This document shows, piece after piece, positions 49,876-56,131 of a stretch of DNA of 64,000 bases. How positions within the stretch are numbered: position 1 is the stretch's first letter; every line of letters begins with the position of its first letter. Source of the stretch: Nitratireductor pacificus pht-3B (GTDB lineage: Bacteria > Pseudomonadota > Alphaproteobacteria > Rhizobiales > Rhizobiaceae); NCBI RefSeq assembly GCF_000300335.1, contig NZ_AMRM01000017.1:50085-114084 (forward strand), given 5' to 3'. Under the pieces are notes generated by a model that did no database searches, was not told the DNA's origin, and worked only from the letters and a program-made list of their open reading frames with translations. The position numbers and the translations under genes are program-made.

Positions 49876-49897
49876 ACACTGCTGGAGGAAAGAAGCG

Positions 49898-50140
49898 CTA
49901 CATCCCGGCTTCGACGGCGGTCACCTCATTGGTGGCGTCGTCGATCGTCAGCTTGACCTTGGCGCCCGCCGCGAGGCTGGTGAGGTCGACGCCGGCGCCC
50001 GCGGTGTAGACCGTGCCGTCGTCGAGGGCGATGGTCTGCGTTGCCGGATCGACCGTCTGTACCGTGCCTTCTACCTCAGCCGCATAGGCTGCCAGCGTGA
50101 GCATGCCGGTCGCGGCGATGGCTGCAAGAATGGTCTTCAT
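49898..50140 (-). CDS. DUF1344 domain secreted protein
   Basis: 80 residues from the ATG at 50140 with AAGGAG eight bases upstream; a start eight codons earlier is less likely. A signal peptide (MKTILAAIAATGMLTLAAYA) is followed by a short beta-rich domain, VEGTVQTVDPATQTIALDDGTVYTAG, of DUF1344. The domain resembles a small OB-like barrel, and the role is unknown. Single-gene transcript. Confidence 0.88.
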   Translation of the reverse strand: MKTILAAIAATGMLTLAAYAAEVEGTVQTVDPATQTIALDDGTVYTAGAGVDLTSLAAGAKVKLTIDDATNEVTAVEAGM

Positions 50141-50652
50141 CGAGTGAACTCCTTTGGCTTTCAAGACGCCGGACCAGCCCTCCGTTGAGGCTTGGGGGAA
50201 CCGGGAGAACCGGACCGGCAGGCAGAAGGTAGGGCGCGGAGCCGGCCGATCTCAAATCAAACAGGATGACCGTTTCAAACACGAACGATGCCCCAGCGAA
50301 GCCGCAATTCTCCCCACGGCCGGCAACCATGGCGGCAATCGGGCAAGGCCCCGCGCCAACCGCGCGCCCGCCAAGGCGGGGCCGGTGTGGCGCGAATGGG
50401 GCGGCGTGCTGCACTCCCGCCCAGATCGCCCCGGACAGCGATCACGAAACGCGTTCACTCGCAGCGGCGGGCGACGGGGACGGTCAATTCCGGTTACCGT
50501 CCGGCCCATCGCGTGAAAGCGGGCCGGCGCGAGGGATGCGCCGGCCCTGGGATGACCGCAACGGATATGGGAGAGCGGGGAGCGGCCACCCGTCGGATGC
50601 GTCTGCGTCGTCCGGTCAACCTCCTTTCGTCCGGTTTTCGGGAAAGGGGCGA
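50141..50652. other. Intergenic region of about 510 bases, nothing seen
   Basis: High-G+C sequence without a convincing ORF, hairpin terminator or known RNA. Frames crossing it have Arg/Pro-rich, shadow-like composition. It separates the DUF1344 and BA14K genes. Confidence 0.45.
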
Positions 50653-50982
50653 TCAGAGGCGGCAGGGATGGCGGTAGCCGTCATAGCCGAGGAAGGTGTC
50701 GCTGTATTCGTCGTAGGACCGGTAGCGGGCATAGCAGCGCGCCACGTGCCGCTGCCAGGAGCCGCCGCCATAGACCGGGGCCGGCGCATAGGCGGGGCCG
50801 TAATAGCGGTGGCGGGAATCGGCGATCAGCCCGCCGACGATCAGTCCGCCGACGCCGGCGATGGCCGCGGCCTCGCCCGGCGACAGGCTGCCGGCGCGGC
50901 TCTGACTGACGGCGCCCGCAAGCGCGGTGACGGCGACGGTGGCGGCCAGCAGGCCGGTGGCGATGGTGCGTTTGATGGTCAT
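50653..50982 (-). CDS. BA14K-like secreted protein
   Basis: 109 residues from the ATG at 50982, with AAGGAGG upstream. Signal peptide (TIKRTIATGLLAATVAVTALAGAVSQSRA), a glycine-rich hydrophobic segment (GVGGLIVGGLIA), a Tyr/Pro-rich stretch and the BA14K motif at the end (HVARCYARYRSYDEYSDTFLGYDGYRHPC, here given by key residues CxARYRSYD...GYDGxRHPC). The family, known from an immunoreactive Brucella protein, is widespread in rhizobia. It is envelope-located; the function is unknown. Confidence 0.9.
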   Translation of the reverse strand: MTIKRTIATGLLAATVAVTALAGAVSQSRAGSLSPGEAAAIAGVGGLIVGGLIADSRHRYYGPAYAPAPVYGGGSWQRHVARCYARYRSYDEYSDTFLGYDGYRHPCRL

Positions 50983-51254
50983 GTCATCCTCCTTGTGATG
51001 AACCTGGCCGGCCACCCCGGCCGTCCGATGACCATGGGTCGCGGCACGCCGCCGATTGGTTCAAGCAAGGGGCGAAATTTTTTCGCAGAACGCGGGAAAC
51101 GCCGCGAAATCCGCACGTTACACGGCTGCAACAAAGATTTGCCATAATGAAAAGCCGAGATAACCGTGCTACCGTGGCTTTGCGAGGCGCGATGGACGCG
51201 CGGCACGGGAGCAGAAAAACCCCATCGCGGCTTCGCACGGCAGAGGAGGGCCGG

Positions 51255-51491
51255 ATGATGGCAAAGTCCCGAGTACCACATATCCGTACCGGCATATACA
51301 ATGCCGACGACATGACGGCGATGCGCAACGCCATCGACGCGGTGTGCAGCGAGCTGGGCGTGCGGCGAACCGACCGCAAGACCCGCGAGCGGGTCGCCGG
51401 CCACGTGATGCGCTCCTGGGCCGACGGGCGGCGCATGCCGCTGAACCTCGTCCAGGCGGGCCTCGACGGCGGGACCCGGCTCGACGCCTAG
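51255..51491 (+). CDS. Small hypothetical protein (78 residues)
   Basis: Start at the ATG at 51255, with AGGAGG five bases upstream; an upstream start at 51147 is less likely. The residues after MMAKSRVPHIR include YNADDMTAMRNAIDAVCSELGVRRTD, which looks like a helical pair as in DNA- or RNA-binding small proteins, but no family match can be stated. It seems to be a cytoplasmic protein with a conserved-looking central helix. It is alone, with its own promoter region in a 270-base gap. Confidence 0.6.
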   Translation: MMAKSRVPHIRTGIYNADDMTAMRNAIDAVCSELGVRRTDRKTRERVAGHVMRSWADGRRMPLNLVQAGLDGGTRLDA

Positions 51492-51586
51492 GCCGCAACG
51501 CACGGAAAGAAACCCTTGCGGCGCAAGGCGCGCCGCCCCGACACCACCCCGGAACACGGACCGGGCCGGACGGCATCCCGCGCGTC

Positions 51587-51808
51587 TCAGCGCTTCCGCC
51601 CCACCCGCCACGCCAGCAGGCCGAGCGCCGCCGCCAGCAGCCAGGGCAGCGCCGCGATCATGAAGAATTCATCGTCCATGAAATCGGTCAGGCCGATGCC
51701 GCAACGGACGCGCCCGGCATGGCCGCACATGGCCGAATCGAGCGCGGCCCAGACGAGGACGGGCGCCGCGAAGGCGAGGACGGCGAGAAGGATGAGGACA
51801 GTTTTCAT
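51587..51808 (-). CDS. Small membrane protein (two segments)
   Basis: 73 residues from the ATG at 51808, with GGGAG five bases upstream. Two hydrophobic stretches (about 3-22 and 50-68) flank a short loop with two cysteines (SAMCGHAGRVRCGIG), ending in a basic tail (WRVGRKR). Probably an inner-membrane protein with the loop outside. No family recognised. It is convergent with the 78-residue gene. Confidence 0.6.
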   Translation of the reverse strand: MKTVLILLAVLAFAAPVLVWAALDSAMCGHAGRVRCGIGLTDFMDDEFFMIAALPWLLAAALGLLAWRVGRKR

Positions 51809-51992
51809 GAGAACTCCCAGCGGCGGACGGTGGACGGGCGCGATGTCGTAGTGCATTCCCGCCGGCGAGGACAACCGCCCGTCCCCGCGCCCGGCGATCG
51901 CCGCAACGCCATCCGGGCGGCGTTCCGGCCGCCGGAAGACGCGCCCTCGCAGGAACAAATTGTTTCGCCGCGCAAACTCCCGTTATCGACGG

Positions 51993-52367
51993 TCACGCGG
52001 GCGTCTCCCCGCCCATCAGCGCGTGATGCTCGGCGCTCCGCCGCATCCAGCAGAGCATCACGGCGGCCGAGGCCGCCCGCAACCGGTCGATCGCCGCCGC
52101 GTCCCAGTGCGGCAGGCAGTAGGACGCGTCGTGCCGGCCAGGGCCGCCGCAGCAGCGCTCCAGGCGGCGGCAGCGCCGGCCGGAGCAGCGGCGCGGCAGC
52201 TCCATCTCGTTGGCGAGGAAGCGGAACATCACCAGCAGTTCGTCGCGCGGCCATTCGGGCGGGCGGAACAGGAGGTCGACCGGCACCGCGCGCTCCGGCA
52301 GCGTCTCGCATGCCGCCTCCAGCGCCAGCACCATGTCGTTCAGATGGGTCGTCACCGTGTCGGTCAT
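51993..52367 (-). CDS. Cysteine-rich hypothetical protein
   Basis: 124 residues from the ATG at 52367, with AAAGGA upstream. Helical N-terminal half (TTHLNDMVLALEAACETL, LLVMFRFLANEMELP) and a Cys/Arg cluster CSGRRCRRLERCCGG, then a later C. The C..C spacing could bind a metal such as zinc, which is inference. Similar Arg/Cys-rich small proteins occur in other alphaproteobacteria but I cannot name the family. Composition matches the neighbourhood. Confidence 0.6.
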   Translation of the reverse strand: MTDTVTTHLNDMVLALEAACETLPERAVPVDLLFRPPEWPRDELLVMFRFLANEMELPRRCSGRRCRRLERCCGGPGRHDASYCLPHWDAAAIDRLRAASAAVMLCWMRRSAEHHALMGGETPA

Positions 52368-53241
52368 TCTCCGTCCTTTCTCCGTCGGCGCCGGCTGCGC
52401 CGACCTGGGTCCGCCGGGGCCAGCCCGGCCGCCGGCGGCGCCACGCCCGCCGCAGCGTCTGGCCATTGAAGCACCGGGAAGCGGGGCGCATGGGCCGTGC
52501 CTCTCGATGGAAATGTGCATGGCGCGACCCATGCGCCCCGCCGGCCGCTGTCCCGCCGGTCGGCCGGTCATGAAGGACCGTCACCGCGCCCGGCGCTTCC
52601 GCCCCGGGTCCTGACCCGCGGCTTCCACGCCTGCCCGGCACGCTCCCCCGCGGCTTCTCCGCATCCCGGCCGCCCGGCCCTTCATCCCCGCTTGCGGCGG
52701 GAACGCCGGTCCGGCCGGCCGGAAATTCCGGCCTGTCGCGGGCCCTCACAAGTCCCCGGATACCGTTTCCCGGGGAGGGAGGTTGCCGCCGCCCTCCCCG
52801 ACCCCCGGTCCGGACCGGGTTCCCGCGAGGGCGGTCCGGGGATTATGGGGGCGGTTGTGGAAGCGGGGATAAAATCGCGGGAGATTTTTTGGGCGGGATT
52901 GGGAAAGGCAGGGTTTGCAGGGGGTTGACGGGGAGGATGGGGGCCGGCTTTCTCCGCGTTGCGAGCATCTATCAGCGACCAAACAGGGAAACTGCCCTAC
53001 GTGTATCTGACTGGATGGTTTGACCCGGACGCTAGGCAGGCTGCCTCCAAACAGTGAAAGCTGTCGCTCAGCCGCCCAGCGAAGCCTATGACTGCTTCCG
53101 ACCTCATTGCGGTCATCCGGCGTTCTTCGCCAAAAGACAGAAACAGACATCGATGATCGGGCTTCATCAGGTGCTCGCCGTAAAAAGTAGTGAGAGGCAG
53201 TATCTTGCCCGACCACCTCCAACATACATTCTCCACATCTA
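52368..53241. other. Non-coding stretch leading into an AT-rich insert
   Basis: About 870 bases. The left part is very G+C-rich with hairpins, for instance GGGGAGGG (52772-52779) with CCCTCCCC (52792-52799). From about 52836 to 52946 the plus strand is a G-run tract. From about 52970 the composition turns AT-richer and leads to the ATPase gene. No convincing gene. A minus-strand frame of 169 residues spans the change in composition and looks random. Confidence 0.5.
52836..52946 (+). other. G-rich tract (many G-runs on the plus strand)
   Basis: About 110 bases with at least eleven runs of three to five G and almost no C, broken by AAAATC/GATTTT (52871-52888). Such a run of G-tracts could form quadruplex structures. 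It lies at the left boundary of the AT-rich insert. Confidence 0.5.
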
Positions 53242-54970
53242 TCATTTTCGAGCAAAAATGCAGTCTTCGAGCTCTCGATACACGGTCATATTTGGCTTGA
53301 CGTATCTAGATAACTCTACCTTGAAAACATCGTTGTTTATACTCCCTTTAATACCGCAGATTTTCTTAATGCGTGCCGTATCCGATTTTAGATCTTGATC
53401 GAAAATATCGGTTACAAAAGCATCGTATCTAGACTCATCAAATTCAATCCCTTCACACTCGCAATAATTCTTCAGAACTGCCTTGTCATATAGATAGTTC
53501 TCGATCTCCCACCGCCTTAAAACTCTATGGTTGTTTGAATTAGTTCGAAGATAGATTTGGCGATCATTCTCATCAGTGACCTTCCCCGACGCCATGTCTC
53601 GATCCTTCAGGACCCAAATCTCCACCGTAGGAAAAACCTTGCTTAGTACGGCCATGGCTATCGTACTGCGTTGGTCAGGTTCTGTGTTTCCACCGCTTGA
53701 AGTAAAAAGTACATCAGGATAAGAATTGGCGAAGATATTGTTGAACACCTGTGCATCCATGCCCCGTTCTTGTCCGCCTGGGCCTGATTCTGCGCGGCCC
53801 TCACAGTAAATGATCGTCGAAGGACTCACCAGGTGAGCTAAGTCGTCCAGTGCGATTGCAAAGATATCGCGCCAAGTTCCTGCGCCAACCGTCACTGGCT
53901 TTAACGTATGCGCTTCGGATGCGAGATTGAACTCGGGCCGGAACTGGATGATCTGGCATTTATCTCGCATCGTGGTCTGCAGCTTCCTGAGAAAGCCGAT
54001 GCTGTGTGTGGTGAGCCATATTTGACACTCCGGCCCAACGAGCCGTTCAATCTCCACCAAGAGATTGCCTTGAATGGCAGTGTTTATGTGCAACTCAGGC
54101 TCATCGATAAGAAATATGGTCTCCGAATAATCGTCTTTCCTAAGATAGAGATCCAGTAGCAGATCGACTACTTCTTTCTCTCCTGAGGATAGCACATTGA
54201 ATTCGAAATCCTTTGGGTGGTCGGTCTTTTTGAAATACAATGTGCCTTGATCACCCTCGACGTTACCGATGCTCGATATCTCTAGATCAAGACATTTCTT
54301 GATTGAAGCGTTCAAGTCGCCGATTATTTTAGCTTTTGCCTCGCTAGGCTTGAGGTCGTTGTCATCTCGATAGCGATTGTATGCGCCATAGAGCCGTCTG
54401 TAGTTGTCCTCCATTTTTGCATCGAGGCTTGAAGCGTCTCCTGCGCCATAAGAATTGCGCCAGATTTCGGGTACCGATTTGGTTTCTTTGATTTTCAGTT
54501 TGCTGTTGTAGCGGTAGGGACTCCGAAAGGAGAAAATAGTATTCTCCCTGCCGGTAGGCTGCCTCAGCGCACGGACTGCATCGTATTTTCCAGTAGTGAA
54601 TTCAATGTCGATGTCCGCGTGGCTCAATGGCAAACCCATCATAGAGTGATAGGTATTGTCCCGGCGGCTCCCTGCACCGACTTGCCCATACGCCCCGGCG
54701 TGAAACAGAAGCCCGTCGAGAACGCTACTCTTGCCGCAGCCGTTGGGGCCCACCAGTGCTACTATTCTGGCGGGGTCATCGCCCAAATCTATTGTGAGGT
54801 CGTGGAAACGTTTATAGCCGTTCTTAAGCTGCAATTTCTTGATGCGCATACCTGATACAACTCGGTTATCTTGTTGCGGACGTCTTCGATTCTCTAGACC
54901 GACAATACATTAGTAAACCTCTTTCCGTCGCAACGAAAAATCCATCGCGGAATACATCCGCCTCGCTCAA
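52970..54970. other. AT-rich insert with one defence-like gene
   Basis: Composition drops visibly against the surrounding high-G+C sequence (about 45% by eye). The insert contains a single large gene and short intergenic arms. No flanking direct repeats, integrase or tRNA end were found. The abrupt change and the content suggest horizontal transfer. Confidence 0.5.
53242..54849 (-). CDS. AAA/ABC-type ATPase fused to TOPRIM/DUF4435-like domain (PARIS AriAB-like or OLD-like)
   Basis: 535 residues. The N-terminal ATPase has Walker A GPNGCGKSS (34-42), signature LSSGEKE (220-226), Walker B IFLIDEPELH (245-254) and H-loop LTTHS (279-283), as in AAA_15/AAA_21 ATPases. The C-terminal ~190 residues carry YCEGRAES (348-355), LKDRDMASG (414-422) and RRWEIENYL (445-453). 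That set of conserved E, DxD and EIENYL resembles the TOPRIM-like DUF4435 domain. In PARIS phage defence AriA (ATPase) and AriB (DUF4435) are usually separate, with fused forms known; OLD-family nucleases also join an ATPase to TOPRIM. Low G+C and lone insertion fit an acquired defence gene. Function in defence is inference. Confidence 0.85.
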   Translation of the reverse strand: MRIKKLQLKNGYKRFHDLTIDLGDDPARIVALVGPNGCGKSSVLDGLLFHAGAYGQVGAGSRRDNTYHSMMGLPLSHADIDIEFTTGKYDAVRALRQPTGRENTIFSFRSPYRYNSKLKIKETKSVPEIWRNSYGAGDASSLDAKMEDNYRRLYGAYNRYRDDNDLKPSEAKAKIIGDLNASIKKCLDLEISSIGNVEGDQGTLYFKKTDHPKDFEFNVLSSGEKEVVDLLLDLYLRKDDYSETIFLIDEPELHINTAIQGNLLVEIERLVGPECQIWLTTHSIGFLRKLQTTMRDKCQIIQFRPEFNLASEAHTLKPVTVGAGTWRDIFAIALDDLAHLVSPSTIIYCEGRAESGPGGQERGMDAQVFNNIFANSYPDVLFTSSGGNTEPDQRSTIAMAVLSKVFPTVEIWVLKDRDMASGKVTDENDRQIYLRTNSNNHRVLRRWEIENYLYDKAVLKNYCECEGIEFDESRYDAFVTDIFDQDLKSDTARIKKICGIKGSINNDVFKVELSRYVKPNMTVYRELEDCIFARK

Positions 54971-55140
54971 TGTCTGTTTTGCAGGACCAGTGCCCCGAAA
55001 CCTGCCGGTCCCCAAACCACCCCCATCTGAGACATAGGCGTCGCGGTGGCGGCCCAGCAGTTTTCACGATCGCGGCCTAGTGGTACGAACGTCGAGATGA
55101 ACGCGCGAAGCAGACGCTGCGCTCCAAGGTTGCGGCATGG

Positions 55141-55163
55141 ATCCTCGGGTCAAGCCCGAGGAT
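55141..55163. repeat. REP-like palindrome
   Basis: ATCCTCGGG (55141-55149) with CCCGAGGAT (55155-55163) around TCAAG, followed by GACG. The ...GGATGACG end matches the family of repeats to its right. Confidence 0.6.
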
Positions 55164-55242
55164 GACGAAGCGCCGGTGCGTCGTGCCGCGTATGGAGACA
55201 TCTGGAACCGGCTGCTGTCTTTCCCCGCAAGCCGGCGCGCCG

Positions 55243-55390
55243 CCCAGCGCGTCATCCCGGAAGCCCGAAGGGCTATCCAGGACCCATTGGACGAGCGCCA
55301 TGGAGCACGGCCCGGTTCTCGGCATGGCGCACGGCAACGCCGATGGCGCGTTCTGCGGAGATCGGCCGTGCATCTCAATGGGTCCCGGCG
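55243..55390 (+). repeat. 148-bp direct repeat, copy 1
   Basis: From CCCAGCGCGTCATCCCGG to GGGTCCCGGCG. Identical base for base to 55455-55602, 212 bases downstream. It contains GTCATCCCGG and GGGTCCCGG, the halves of the palindromic unit. Confidence 0.92.
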
Positions 55391-55454
55391 GGGGCAGTGG
55401 CGGCGTGTGAGTTGGGTGCCGGCAAGCGCCATGCCTGTAAGCACCATCCCGCCC

Positions 55455-55602
55455 CCCAGCGCGTCATCCCGGAAGCCCGAAGGGCTATCCAGGACCCATT
55501 GGACGAGCGCCATGGAGCACGGCCCGGTTCTCGGCATGGCGCACGGCAACGCCGATGGCGCGTTCTGCGGAGATCGGCCGTGCATCTCAATGGGTCCCGG
55601 CG
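55455..55602 (+). repeat. 148-bp direct repeat, copy 2
   Basis: Perfect duplicate of 55243-55390. The two identical copies imply a recent duplication or mobilisation. A further GGGTCCCGG...CCGGGATGACG palindrome spans 55592-55627 at its end. Confidence 0.92.
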
Positions 55603-55693
55603 CTCCCTACGGTCGGCCGGGATGACGGATTTGGGGGAAGCGCCACCACGCAACGTCATCGTTGCGCAAAGCAGGTGCTGGTATGATGTGGGG

Positions 55694-55981
55694 CTAATGG
55701 TTGAGGATGTCGTAGAGATCGTCCCACTCGGGATTGATCCCGTCGATGAGTTCCAGCTTCCATTTTCGGCGCCAGCGCTTGATGCGCTTTTCGTCTTCTA
55801 TGGCATCGCGAATATCAGCGTAATCCCGGTACCAGACGAGCCTGTGAACGCCGTATCGCTTGACGAAGCCGCCGGTGATGCCCTCCCGGTGCTCCCACAT
55901 GCGCTGCTCGAGATCGCTGGTGACGCCGGTGTAAAGCGTCCCATTCTTGCGCGATGCGAGGATGTACACATATCCGCCCAT
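55694..55981 (-). CDS. GIY-YIG nuclease domain protein
   Basis: 95 residues from the ATG at 55981 (MGGYVYILAS), the usual start for this family. The motif pair GGYVYILAS and GTLYTGVTSD is the GIY-YIG signature; the catalytic Arg in LEQRMWEHR and Glu in DEKRIKRW are present. Small single-domain members (UPF0213-like) are common but of unknown role. Homologous repeats in opposite orientation flank it, at 55243-55602 and at 56049-56119, which suggests a mobile or repeat-linked unit. The next gene, uvrB, begins its stop just beyond the right repeat. Confidence 0.88.
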   Translation of the reverse strand: MGGYVYILASRKNGTLYTGVTSDLEQRMWEHREGITGGFVKRYGVHRLVWYRDYADIRDAIEDEKRIKRWRRKWKLELIDGINPEWDDLYDILNH

Positions 55982-56048
55982 AACCGGAAATATGCGCGCA
56001 ATGGTTGCATCAGACAAGACCCTCCCGTCATTCCTGTCGGCCAAGCAG

Positions 56049-56119
56049 GGATCGGGCCACGCTCCATGGCGTTCTTCCAATGGGTCCCGGATAGCCCTGC
56101 CGGGCTTCCGGGATGACGC
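56049..56119 (-). repeat. Inverted, diverged copy of the repeat right of the GIY-YIG gene
   Basis: About 70 bases match the reverse complement of the first 70 of the 148-bp repeat with roughly eight or nine differences and one indel (CTCCATGGCG, CCAATGGGTCC, GATAGCCCT, GGGCTTCCGGGATGACGC). It ends twelve bases before the uvrB stop. Confidence 0.8.
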
Positions 56120-56131
56120 CGGGGATGGCGA

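Larger units (their letters stand above)
54850..55693. other. Repeat-bearing intergenic region between the ATPase and GIY-YIG genes
   Basis: No gene. The first 200 bases are the promoter side of the ATPase gene and a short frame of about 60 codons with no recognised match. From 55141 the region holds palindromic REP-like units and a perfect 148-bp duplication, listed separately. Confidence 0.6.

Noticed and set aside
51344..52573. Plus-strand frame of about 400 codons over small genes at 51.5-52.4 kb
   Set aside because: Arg/Pro/Ala-rich shadow; smaller minus-strand genes have good ribosome-binding sites.
52746..53255. Minus-strand frame of 169 codons before the ATPase gene
   Set aside because: Spans the change of base composition, lacks a recognisable domain and a ribosome-binding site.
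52970..54970. Attachment-site repeats or integrase at the edges of the AT-rich insert
   Set aside because: No matching direct repeats, tRNA end or integrase gene could be found by eye.
54877..55060. Minus-strand frame of about 60 codons upstream of the ATPase gene, considered as a transposase remnant or an antitoxin
   Set aside because: No motif or family match could be stated, and the start is unsupported.
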